Made by a program: the position numbers and the translations under genes
Shown here: positions 37,601 through 50,380 of the stretch, one piece after another
Layout: the number at the start of each line of letters is the position of its first letter
How positions within the stretch are numbered: position 1 is the first letter of the stretch
Assembly (NCBI RefSeq): GCF_963678635.1
Contig: NC_087064.1
Coordinates: forward strand, 684,001-748,000
Length of the DNA: 64,000 nt
Reading direction: 5' to 3'
From: Symsagittifera roscoffensis
Lineage: Eukaryota > Xenacoelomorpha > Acoela > Convolutidae
Notes under the pieces: model-generated
What the model saw: the letters and a program-made list of their open reading frames with translations, nothing else
Databases searched by the model: none
What the model was told of the DNA's origin: nothing

Positions 37601-38960
37601 ATTACCAAAGAGACAGCTCATGTTCTGATTGGTAGATATCATTTGTTTCTTTTTCACTACCAAAGAGGCAGCTCAACTTGTGATTGGTATCTCAGATCAT
37701 TTGTTTCACTTCCACCTACCAAAGAGGCAGCTCAACTTGTGATTGGTAGTTTAGATCTTTTGTTTCACTTCAACCCACCAAAGAGGCAGCTCATGTTCTG
37801 ATTGGTAGATTAGATCACTTGTTTTTTTCCACCTAACAAAGCGGCAGTTCAAATTCTGATTCGTAGATTAGATAATTTGTTTCACTTCCACCACCAAAGA
37901 GGCAGCTCATGTTCTGATTGGTAGATTAGATCACTTGTTTCACTTCCACCTACCAAAGAGGCAGCTCATGTTCTGATTGGTAGATTAGATCACTTGTTTC
38001 ATTTTCACTACCAAAGAGGCAGCTCATGTTCTGTTTGGTAGATTAGATCACTTGTTTCATTTTCACTACCAAAGAGGCAGCTCATGTTGTGATTGGTAGA
38101 ATAGATCACTTGTTTCATTTTCATTACCAAAGAGACAGCTCATGTTCTGATTGGTAGATATCATTTGTTTCTTTTTCACTACCAAAGAGGCAGCTCAACT
38201 TGTGATTGGTATCTCAGATCATTTGTTTCACTTCCACCTACCAAAGAGGCAGCTCAACTTGTGATTGGTAGTTTAGATCTTTTGTTTCACTTCAACCCAC
38301 CAAAGAGGCAGCTCATGTTCTGATTGGTAGATTAGATCACTTGTTTTTTTCCACCTAACAAAGAGGCAGTTCAAATTCTGATTCGTAGATTAGATAATTT
38401 GTTTCACTTCCACCACCAAAGAGGCAGCTCATGTTCTGATTGGTAGATTAGATCATTTGTTTAGTTTTCACTGCCAAAGAGGCAGCTCATGTTCTGATTG
38501 GTAGATCAGATCACTTGTTTTACTTTCACCTACCAAAGAGGCAGCTCATGTTCTGATTGGTAGATTAGATCACTTGTTTCACTTCCACCTACCAAAGAGG
38601 CAGCTCATGTTCTGATTGGTAGATTAGATCACTTGTTTCATTTTCACTACCAAAGAGGCAGCTCATGTTCTGATTGGTAGATTAGATCATTTGTTTAGTT
38701 TTCACTGCCAAAGAGGCAGCTCATGTTCTGATTGGTAGATCAGATCACTTGTTTTACTTTCACCTACCAAAGAGGCAGCTCATGTTCTGATTGGTAGATT
38801 AGATCACTTGTTTCACTTCCACCTACCAAAGAGGCAGCTCATGTTCTGATTGGTAGATTAGATCACTTGTTTCATTTTCACTACCAAAGAGGCAGATCAT
38901 GTTCTGTTTGGTAGATTAGATCACTTGTTTCATTTTCACTACCAAAGAGGCAGCTCATGT
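28684..38960. repeat. Array C domain 1: 59-bp monomers mixed with 58-bp TTTTCACTACC form
   Basis: Dominated by variants TTTCATTTTCACTACCAAAG (58-bp unit), TTTCACTTCCACC and, further in, TTAGTTTTCACTGCC and GATTCGTAG. Higher-order duplications are visible: the GATTACATC variant at about 29803 and 30625 (about 822 bp, 14 monomers) and repeated blocks between about 36170 and 38960. The right boundary is approximate; from about 38960 the monomer mix changes. Confidence 0.7.
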
Positions 38961-41900
38961 TGTGATTGGTAGATCATATCACTTGTTTCCTTCCACCGAC
39001 CAGAGAGACAGCTCACTGATTGGTAGAGTAGATTACTTGTTTCATTTCCACATACCAAAGAATCAGCTCAAGTTCGGATTGGTAGATCATATCACTTGTT
39101 TCCTTCCACCGACCAAAGAGACAGCTCATGTTCTGATTGGTAGAGTAGATTACTTGTTTCATTTCCACCTACCAAAGAATCAGGTCAAGTTCGGATTGGT
39201 ATATTAGATCACTTGTTTCACTTCCACTTACCAAAGAAGCAGCTCAACTTCTGATTGGTAGATAAGATCACTTGTTTCACTTCCACCTACCAAAGAGGCA
39301 GCTCATGTTCTGATTGGTAGATTAGATTACTTGTTTCATTTCCACCTACGAAAGATGCAGCTCAAGTTCGGATTGGTAGATTAGATCACTTGTTTCACTT
39401 CCACTTACCAAAAAGGCAGCTCAAAATTCTGATTGGTAGATTAGATCACTTGTTTCACTTCCTCCTACCAAAGAGGCAGCTCATGCTCTGATTGTTAGAT
39501 TAGATCTTTTCTTTCACTTTCACCTACCAAAGAGGCAGCTCATGTTCGGATTGGTAGATTAGATCACTTGTTTCACTTCCACTTACCAAAGAGGCAGCTC
39601 AACTTCTGATTGGTAGATTAGATCACTTGTTTCACTTCCACTTACCAAAAAGGCAGCTCATTTTGTGATTGGTAGTTTAGATCATTTGTTTCACTTTCAC
39701 CTACCAAAGAGGCAGCTCAAGTTCTGATTGGTAGATAAGATCACCTGTTCGACTTCAACCTACCAAAGAAGCAGCTCAACTTCTGATTGGTAGATTACAT
39801 CACTTGTTTCATTTCCACTTACCAAAGAGGCAGCTCATGTTCTGATTGGTAGATTAGATTACTTGTTTCATTTCCACCTACCAAAGATGCAGCTCATGCT
39901 CTGATTGGTAGATTAGATCTTTTGTTTCACTTTCACCTACCAAAGAGGCAGCTCATGTTCTGATTGGTAGATTAGTTCACTTGTTTCATTTCCACCTACC
40001 AAAGAGGCAGCTCAAGTTCGGATTGGTAGATTAGATCACTTGTTTCACTTCCACTTACCAAAGAGGCAGCTCAAACTTCTGATTGGTAGATTAGATCACT
40101 TGTTTCACTTCCTCCTACCAAAGAGTCAGCTCATGCTCTGATTGGTAGATTAGATCTTTTGTTTCACTTTCACCTACCAAAGAGGCAGCTCAAGTTCTGA
40201 TTGGTAGATAAGATCACCTGTTCCACTTCAACCTACCAAAGAGGCAGTTCATGTTCCGATTGGTAGATTAGATCACTTATTTCACTTCCACCTACCAAAG
40301 AGGCAGCTCATGTTCTGATTGGTAGATTAGATTACTTGTTTCATTTCCACCTACCAAAGCGGCAGCTCAAGTTCGGATTGGTAGATTAGATCACTTGTTT
40401 CACTTCCACTTACCAAAGAGGCAGCTCAAACTTCTGATTGGTAGATTAGATCACTTGTTTCACTTCCTCCTACCAAAGAGGCAGCTCATGTTCTGATTGG
40501 TAGATTAGATTACTTGTTTCGTTTCCACCTACCAAAGAGGCAGCTCAAGTTCGGATTGGTAGATTAGATCACTTGTTTCACTTCCACTTACCAAAGAGGC
40601 AGCTCAACTTCTGATTGGTAGATTAGATCACTTGTTTCACTTCCACTTACCAAAAAAAAACAGCTCATTTTGCGATTGGTAGTTTAAATCATTTGTTTCA
40701 CTTCCACCCACCAAAGAGGCAGCTCAAGTTCTGATTGGTAGATTTGATCATTTGTTTCACTCCACCTACCAAAGAGGCAGCTCAACTTCTGATTGGTAGA
40801 TTAGATCACTTGTTTCACTTCCTCCTACCAAAGAGGCAGCTCATGTTCTGATTGGTAGATTAGATCACTTGTTTCACTTCCACCTACCAAAGAGGCAGCT
40901 CATGTTCTGATTCGTAGATTAGATTACTTGTTTCATTTCCACCTACCAAAGAGGCAGCTCAAGTTCGGATTGGTAGATTAGATCACTTGTTTCACTTCCA
41001 CTTACCAAAGATGCAGCTCAACTTCTGATTGGTAGATTAGGTCACATGTTCCCTCTCCTCCTACCAAAGAGGCAGCTCAAGTTCTGATTGGTAGATTAGA
41101 TCATTTGTTTCACTTCCACCTACCAAAGAGGCAGCTCATGTTCTGATTCGTAGATTAGATTACTTTTTTCGTTTCTACCTACCAAAGAGGCAGCTCATGT
41201 TCTGATTGGTAGATTATATTACTTGTTTCATTTCCACCTACCAAAGAGGCAGCTCAAGTTCGGATTGGTAGATTAGATCACTTGTTTCACTTCCACTTAC
41301 CAAAGAGGCAGCTCAAACTTCTGATTGGTAGAATAGATCACTTGTTTCACTTCCTCCTACCAAAGAGGCAGCTCATGCTCTGATTGGTAGATTAAATCTT
41401 TTGTTTCACTTTCAACTACCAAAGAGGCAGCTCATGTTCTGATTGGTAGATTAGATTACTTGTTTCTTTTCCACCTACCAAAGAGGCAGCTCAAGTTCTG
41501 ATTGGTAGATTTGATCATTTGTTTCACTCCACCTACCAAAGAGGCAGCTCAACTTCTGATTGGTAGATTAGATCACTTGTTTCACTTCCTCCTACCAAAG
41601 AGGCAGCTCATGTTCTGATTGGTAGATTAGATCACTTGTTTCACTTCCACCTACCAAAGAGGCAGCTCATGTTCTGATTCGTAGATTAGATTACTTGTTT
41701 CATTTCCACCTACCAAAGAGGCAGCTCAAGTTCGGATTGGTAGATTAGATCACTTGTTTCACTTCCACTTACCAAAGATGCAGCTCAACTTCTGATTGGT
41801 AGATTAGGTCACATGTTCCCTCTCCTCCTACCAAAGAGGCAGCTCAAGTTCTGATTGGTAGATTAGATCATTTGTTTCACTTCCACCTACCAAAGAGGCA

Positions 41901-44900
41901 GCTCATGTTCTGATTCGTAGATTAGATTACTTTTTTCGTTTCTACCTACCAAAGAGGCAGCTCATGTTCTGATTGGTAGATTATATTACTTGTTTCATTT
42001 CCACCTACCAAAGAGGCAGCTCAAGTTCGGATTGGTAGATTAGATCACTTGTTTCACTTCCACTTACCAAAGAGGCAGCTCAAACTTCTGATTGGTAGAA
42101 TAGATCACTTGTTTCACTTCCTCCTACCAAAGAGGCAGCTCATGCTCTGATTGGTAGATTAAATCTTTTGTTTCACTTTCAACTACCAAAGAGGCAGCTC
42201 ATGTTCTGATTGGTAGATTAGATTACTTGTTTCTTTTCCACCTACCAAAGAGGCAGCTCAAAATCAGATTGGTAGATTAGATCACTTGTTTCACTTCCAC
42301 TTACCAAAGAGGCAGCTCAAACTTCTGATTGGTAGATTAGATCACTTGTTTCACTTCCTCCTACCAAAGAGGCAGCTCATGCTCTGATTGGTAGATTAGA
42401 TCTTTTGTTTCACTTTCACCTACCAAAGAGGCAGCTCAAGTTCTGATTGGTAGATAAGATCACCTGTTCCACTTCAAACTACCAAAGAGGCAGTTCATGT
42501 TCTGATTGGTAGATTAGATCACTTGTTTCACTTCCACCTACCAAAGAGGCAGCTCATGTTCTGATTGGTAGATTAGATTACTTGTTTCGTTTCCACCTAC
42601 CAAAGAGGCAGCTCAAGTTCGGATTGGTAGATTAGATCACTTGTTTCACTTCCACTTACCAAAGAGGCAGCTCAAACTTCTGATTGGTAGATTAGATCAC
42701 TTGTTTCACTTCCTCCTACCAAAGAGGCAGCTCATGCTCTGATTGGTAGATTAGATCTTTTGTTTCACTTTCACCTACCAAAGAGGCAGCTCATGTTCTG
42801 ATTGGTAGATTAGATTACTTGTTTCATTTCCATCTACCAAATAGGCAGCTCAAGTTCGGATTGGTAGATTAGATCACCTGTTCCACTTCAACCTACCAAA
42901 GAGGCAGTTCATGTTCTGATTGGTAGATTAGATCACTTGTTTCACTTCCACCTACCAAAGAGGCAGCTCATGTTCTGATTGGTAGATTAGATTACTTGTT
43001 TCGTTTCCACCTACCAAAGAGGCAGCTCAAGTTCGGATTGGTAGATTAGATCACTTGTTTCACTTCCACTTACCAAAGAGGCAGCTCAAACTTCTGATTG
43101 GTAGATTAGATCACTTGTTTCACTTCCTCCTACCAAAGAGGCAGCTCATGCTCTGATTGGTAGATTAGATCTTTTGTTTCACTTTCACCTACCAAAGAGG
43201 CAGCTCATGTTCTGATTGGTAGATTAGATTACTTGTTTCATCTCCATCTACCAAATAGGCAGCTCAAGTTCGGATTGGTAGATTAGATCACTTGTTTCAC
43301 TTCCACTTACCAAAAAGACAGCTCATTTTGTGATTGGTAGTTTAGATCATTTGTTTCACTTCCACCCACCAAAGAGGCAGCTCAAGTTCTGATTGGTAGA
43401 TTTGATCATTTGTTTCACTCCACCTACCAAAGAGGCAGCTCAACTTCTGATTGATAGATTAGATCACTTGTTTCGTTTCCACCTACCAAAGAGGCAGCTC
43501 AAGTTCGGATTGGTAGATTAGATCACTTGTTTCACTTCCACTTACCAAAGAGGCAGCTCAAACTTCTGATTGGTAGATTAGATCACTTGTTTCACTTCCT
43601 CCTACCAAAGAGGCAGCTCATGCTCTGATTGGTAGATTAGATCTTTTGTTTCACTTTCACCTACCAAAGAGGCAGCTCATGTTCTGATTGGTAGATTAGA
43701 TTACTTGTTTCAATTCCATCTACCAAATAGGCAGCTCAAGTTCGGATTGGTAGATTAGATCACTTGTTTCACTTCCACTTACCAAAGAGGCAGCTCAACT
43801 TCTGATTGGTAGATTAGATCACTTGTTTCACTTCCACTTACCAAAAAGACAGCTCATTTTGTGATTGGTAGTTTAGATCATTTGTTTCACTTCCACCCAC
43901 CAAAGAGGCAGCTCATGTTCTGATTGGTAGATTCGATCACTTGTTTCACTTCCACCTACCAAAGAGACAGCTCATGTTCTGATTCGTAGATTAGATTACT
44001 TGTTTCATTTCCACCTACCAAAGAGGCAGCTCAACTTCTGATTGGTAGATTAGATCACTTGTTTCCTCTCCTCCTACCAAAGAGGCAGCTCAAGTTCTGA
44101 TTGGTAGATTAGATCACGTGTTTCACTTCCTCCTACCAAAGAGGCAGCTCATGCTCTGATTGGTAGATTAGATTACTTGTTTCATTTCCACCTACCAAAG
44201 AGGCAGCTCAAGTTCGGATTGGTAGATTAGATCACTTGTTTCACTTCCACTTACCAAAGAGGCAGCTCAACTTCTGATTGGTAGATTAGATCACTTGTTT
44301 CACTTCCACTTAACAAAAAGACAGCTCATTTTGTGATTGGTAGTTTAGATCACTTGTTTCACTTCCACTTACCAAAGAGGCAGCTCAACTTCTGATTGGT
44401 AGATTAGATCACTTGTTTCCTATCCTCCTACCAAAGAGGCAGCTCAAGTTCTGATTGGTAGATTAGATCACTTGTTTCACTTCCACCTATCAAAGACGCA
44501 GCTCATGTTCTGATTCGTAGATTAGATTACTTTTTTCGTTTTTACCTACCAAAGAGGCAGCTCAAGTTCGGATTGGTAGACTAGATCATTTGTTTCACTT
44601 CCACTTACCAAAGAGGCAGCTCAACTTCTGATTGGTAGATTAGATCTTTTGTTTCACTTCCACCTAGCAAAGAGGCAGCTCAACTTGTGATTGGTAGTTC
44701 AGATCATTTGTTTCACTTCCAAACACCAAAGAGGCAGCTCAAGTTCTGATTGGTAGATTAGATCACTTGTTTCACTTCCACTTACCAAAAAGACAGCTCA
44801 CTTTGTGATTGGTAGTTAAGATCACTTGTTTCACTTCCACCTACCAAAGAGGCAGGTCAACTTGTGATTGGTAGTTCAGATCATTTGTTTCACTTCCACC

Positions 44901-47900
44901 CACCAAAGAGGCAGCTCAAGTTCTGATTGGTAGATTTGATCACTTGTTTCGCCTCCTCCTACCAAAGAGGCAGCTCATGTTCTGATTGGTAGATTATATC
45001 ACTTGTTTCACTTCCACCTACCAAAGAGGCAGCTCAAGTTCTGATTGGTAGATTAGATCACTTGTTTCACTTCCACCTACCAAAGAGGCAGCTCATGTTC
45101 TGATTGGTAGATTAAATCACTTGTTTCACTTCCACTTGCCAAAGAGGCAGCTCAACTTCTGATTGGTAGATTAGATCACTTGTTTCCTCTCCTCCTACCA
45201 AAGAGGCAGCTCAAGTTCTGATTGGTAGATTAGATCACTTGTTTCACTTCCACCTACCAAAGAGGCAGCTCATGTTCTGATTCGTAGATTAGATTACTTT
45301 TTTCGTTTCTACCTACCAAAGACGCAGCTCAAGTTCGGATTGGTAGATTAGATCACTTGTTTCACTTCCACTTACCAAAGAGGCAGCTCAACTTCTGATT
45401 GGTAGAATAGATCACTTGTTTCACTTCCACCTAGCAAAGAGGCAGCTCAACTTGTGATTGGTAGTTCAGATCATTTGTTTCACTTCCAAACACCAAAGAG
45501 GCAGCTCAAGTTCTGATTGGTAGATTTGATCACTTGTTTCACTCCACCTACCAAAGAAGCAACTCAACTTCTGATTGGTAGATTAGATCACTTGTTTCAC
45601 TTCCACTTACCAAAAAGACAGCTCACTTTGTGATTGGTAGTTTAGATCACTTGTTTCACTTCCACCTACCAAAGAGGCAGGTCAACTTGTGATTGGTAGT
45701 TCAGATCATTTGTTTCACTTCCACCCACCAAAGAGGCAGCTCAAGTTCTGATTGGTAGATTTGATCACTTGTTTCACCTCCTCCTACCAAAGAGGCAGCT
45801 CATGTTCTGATTGGTAGATTATATCACTTGTTTCACTTCCACCTACCAAAGAGGCAGCTGATGTTCTGATTCGTAGATTAGATTACTTGTTTCGTTTCTT
45901 CCTACCAAAGAGGCAGCTCAAGTTCGGATTGGTAGATTAGATCACTTGTTTCACTTCCACCTACCAAAGAGGCAGCTCAACTTGTGATTGGTAGTTCAGA
46001 TCATTTGTTTCACATCCACCCACCAAAGAGGCAGCTCAAGTTCTAATTTGTAGATTTGATCACTTGTTTCACTTCCAATTACCAAAGAGGCAGCTCAACT
46101 TCTGATTGGTAGATTAGATCACTTGTTTCACTTCCACCTACCAAAGAGGCAGCTCAACTTGTGATTGGTAGTTCAGATCATTTGTTTCAGATCCACCCAC
46201 CAAAGAGGCAGCTCAAGTTCTAATTGGTAGATTTGATCACTTGTTTCACTTCCACCCACCAAAGAGGCAGCTCAAGTTCTGATTGGTAGATTTGATCATT
46301 TGTTTCACTCCACCTACCAAAGAGGCAGCTCAACTTCTGTTTGGTAGATTAGATCACTTGTTTCACATCCTCCTACCAAAGAGGCAGCTCATGTTCTGAT
46401 TGGTAGATTAGATCACTTGTTTTACTTCCACCTACCAAAGAGGCCGCTCATGTTCTGATTCGTAGATTAGATTACTTGATTCGTTTCTACCTACCAAAGA
46501 GGCAGCTCAAGTTCGGATTGGTAGATTAGATCACTTGTTTCAATTCCACTTACCAAAGAGGCAGCTCAACTTCTGATTGGTAGATTAGATCACTTGTTTC
46601 ACTTCCACCTACCAAAGAGGCAGCTCAACTTGTGATTGGTAGTTCAGATCATGTGCTTCACTTCCACTCACCAAAGAGTCAGCTCAAGTTCTGATTGAGA
46701 GATTTGATCACTTGTTTCACTTCCACCCACCAAAGAGGCAGCTCAAGTTATGATTGGTAGATTTGATCATTTGTTTCACTCCACCTACCAAAGAGGTAGC
46801 TCAACTTCTGATTGGTAGATTAGATCACTTGTTTCACATCCTCCTACCAAAGAGGCAGCTCATGTTCTGATTGGTAGATTAGATCACTTGTTTCACTTCC
46901 ACCTACCAAAGAGGCAGCTCATGTTCTGATTCGTAGATTAGATTACTTGTTTCGTTTCTACCTACCAAAGAGGCAGCTCAAGTTAGGATTGGTAGATTAG
47001 ATCACTTGATTCACTTATACTCACCAAAGAGGCAGCTCAACTTCTGATTGGTAGATTAGATCACTTGTTTCACTTCCACCTACCAAAGAGGCAGCTCAAC
47101 TTGTGATAGGTAGTTCAGATCATTTGTTTCACTTCCATCCACCAAAGAGGCAGCTCAAGTTCTGATTGGTAGATTTGATCACTTGTTTCACTTCACCTAC
47201 CAAAGAGGCAACTCAACTTCTGATTGGTAGATTAGATCACTTGTTTCACTTCCTCCTGCCAAAGAGGCAGGTCATGTTCTGATTGGTAGATTAAATCACT
47301 TGTTTAACTTCCACCTACCAAAGAGGCAGCTCAAGTTCTGATTGGTAGATCAGATCACTTGTTTAACTTCCACCTACCAAAGAGGCAGCTCATGTTTTGA
47401 TTGGTAGATCAGATCACTTGTTTCACTTCCACCTACCAAAGGGGGCAGCTTGTGTTCTGATTGAAAGATAAGATCACTTGTTTCACTTCCACCCACCAAA
47501 GAGTCAGCTCAAGTTCTGATTGAGAGATTTGATCACTTGTTTCACTTCTACCCGCCAAAGAGGCAGCTCAAGTTATGATTGGTAGATTTGATCACTTGTT
47601 TCACTCCACCTACCAAAGAGGTAGCTCAACTTCTGATTGGTAGATTAGATCACTTGTTTCACATCCTCCTACCAAAGAGGCAGCTCATGTTCTGATTGGT
47701 AGATTAGATCACTTGTTTCACTTCCACCTACCAAAGAGGCAGCTCATGTTCTGATTCGTAGATTAGATTACTTGTTTCGTTTCTACCTACCAAAGAGGCA
47801 GCTCAAGTTAGGATTGGTAGATTAGATCACTTGATTCACTTATACTCACCAAAGAGGCAGCTCAACTTCTGATTGGTAGATTAGATCACTTGTTTCACTT

Positions 47901-50380
47901 CCACCTACCAAAGAGGAAGCTCAACTTGTGATAGGTAGTTCAGATCATTTGTTTCACTTCCATCCACCAAAGAGGCAGCTCAAGTTCTGATTGGTAGATT
48001 TGATCACTTGTTTCACTTCACCTACCAAAGAGGCAACTCAACTTCTGATTGGTAGATTAGATCACTTGTTTCACTTCCTCCTGCCAAAGAGGCAGGTCAT
48101 GTTCTGATTGGTAGATTAAATCACTTGTTTCACTTCCACCTACCGAAGAGGCAGCTCAAGTTCTGATTGGTAGATCAGATAACTTGTTTAACTTCCACCT
48201 ACCAAAGAGGCAGCTCATGTTTTGATTGGTAGATCAGATCACTTCTTTCACTTCCACCTACCAAAGGGGGCAGCTTGTGTTCTGATTGAAAGATAAGATC
48301 ACTTGTTTCAGTTCCACCTACCAAAGAGGCAGCTCATGTTCTGATTGGTAGATTAGGTCATTTGTTTCACTTCCACCTACCAAAGAGCCAGCTCATGTTC
48401 TGATTGGTAGATTAGATTACATGTTTCCTTTCCACCTACGAAGGAGGCAGCTCAAGTTCTGATTGGTAGTTTAGATCACTTATTTCACTTCCACCTACCA
48501 AAGAAGCAGCTCAATTTGTGATGGGTAGCTTAGATCAATTGTCTCACTTCCACCCACAAAAGAGGCAGCTCAAGTTCTGATTGGTAGATTAGATCAATTG
48601 TTTCACTTCCTCCTACAAAAGAGGCAGCTCATGTTCTGATTGGTAGATTAGATCATTTGTTTCAATTCCACCTACCAAAGAGGAAGCTCAAGTTCTGATT
48701 GGTAGATTAGATCACTTGTTTCACTTCCATCTACCAAAGAGGCATAGATCAATTGTTTCACCTCCACCCACTAAAGAGGCAGCTGAAGTTTAGATTACTT
48801 GTAGCTCATGTTCTGAATAATAGATTAGATTACTTGTTTCATTTCCACCTACCAAAGAGGCAGCTCAAGTTCGGATTGGTAGATTAGATCACTTGTTTCA
48901 CTTCCACTTACCAAAGAGGCAGCTCAACTTCTGATTGGTAGATTAGATCACTTGTTTCACCTCCTCCTACCAAAGAGGCAGCTCATGTTCTGATTCGTAG
49001 ATTAGATCACTTGTTTCACTTCCACCTACCAAAGAGGCAGCTCATGTTCTGATTCGTAAATTAGATTACTTGTTTCATTTCCACCTACCAAAGAGGCAGC
49101 TCATGTTCCGATTGGTAGATTAGATCACTTGTTTCACTTCCACTTACCAAAATGGCAGCTCAACTTCTGATTGGTAGATTAGATCACTTGTTTCACTTCC
49201 ACCTACCAAAGAGGCAGGTCAACTTGTGATTGGTAGTTCAGATCATTTGTTTCACTTCCACCCACCAAAGAGGCAGCTCAAGTTCTGATTGGTAGATTTG
49301 ATCACTTGTTTCACTCCACCTATCAAAGAGGCAACTCAACTTCTGATTGGTAGATTAGATCACTTGTTTCACTTCCTCCTACCAAAGAGGCAGTTCATGT
49401 TCTGATTGGTAGATTAGATCACTTGTTTCACTTCCACCTACCAAAAGGCAGCTCAAGTTCCGATTGGTAGATCAGATCACTAATTTCATTTCCACCTAAC
49501 AAAGAGGCAGCTCATGTTTTGATTGGTAGATCAGATCACTTTTTTCACTTCCACCTATCAAGGGGTGCAGCTCATGTTCTGATTGGTAAATAAGAAGACT
49601 TGTTTCACTTCCACCTACCAAAGAGGCAGCTCATGTTCTGATTGGTAGATTAGATCATTTGTTTCACTTCCACCTACCCTAGAGGCAGCTCATGTTCTGA
49701 TTGGTAGATTAGATTACTTGTTTCATTTCCACCTACCAAGGAGGCAGCTCAAGTTCTGATTGGTAGTTTAGATCAATTGTTTCACTTCCACCTACCAAAG
49801 AGGCAGCTCACTTTGTGATGGGTAATTTAGATCAATTGTCTCACTTCCACCCACCAAAGAGGCAACTCATGTTCTGATTGGTAGATTAGATCATTTGTTT
49901 CAATTCCACCTACCAAAGAGGCAGCTCAAGTTCTGATTGATAGATTAGATCACTTGTTTCACTTCCATCTACCAAAGAGGCAGCTCAACTTGTGATTGGT
50001 AGTTTAGATCAATTGTTTCACTTCCACCCACTAAAGAGGTAGCTCAAGCTCTGATTGGTAGATTAGATCACTTGTTTCACTTCCACCTACCAAAGAGGCA
50101 GCTCAACTTCTGATTGTTAGATTAGATCACTTGTTTCACTTCCTTCTACCAAAGAGGCTGCTCAACTTGTGGTTGGTAGTTTAGATCAAGTGTTTCACTT
50201 CCATCTATCAAAGAGGCAGCTCAACTTGTGATTGGTAGTTTAGATCAATTGTCTCACTTCCATTCACCAAAGAGGCAGCTCAAGATATGATTGGTAGTTT
50301 TGATCACTTTTTTCACTCGACCTACCAAAGTGGCAGCTCATCTTTTGATTGGTAGATCAGATCATTTGTTTCACTTCCAC
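38961..50380. repeat. Array C domain 2: TTCGGATTGG / CTTCCTCCTACC monomers
   Basis: Diagnostic variants are GTTCGGATTGG, CACTTCCACTTACC, CTTCCTCCTACC and GATTACTTGTTTCATTTCC. A 13-monomer duplication of exactly 767 bp relates the GTCACATGTTCCCTCTCC variant at 41041 to 41808. A block of about 413 bp (seven monomers) repeats near 42490 and 42903. An 825-bp block (14 monomers minus one base) repeats with GATTGAAAGATAAG at about 47458 and 48283. Confidence 0.7.
48735..48835. repeat. Rearranged array C monomers
   Basis: The normal order breaks: GAGGCA runs straight into TAGATCAATTGTTTC, and shortly after a fragment GTTTAGATTACTTG runs into TAGCTCATGTTCTGAATAAT. Parts of at least two monomers are missing or out of register here, unlike the rest of the array. 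Confidence 0.65.
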
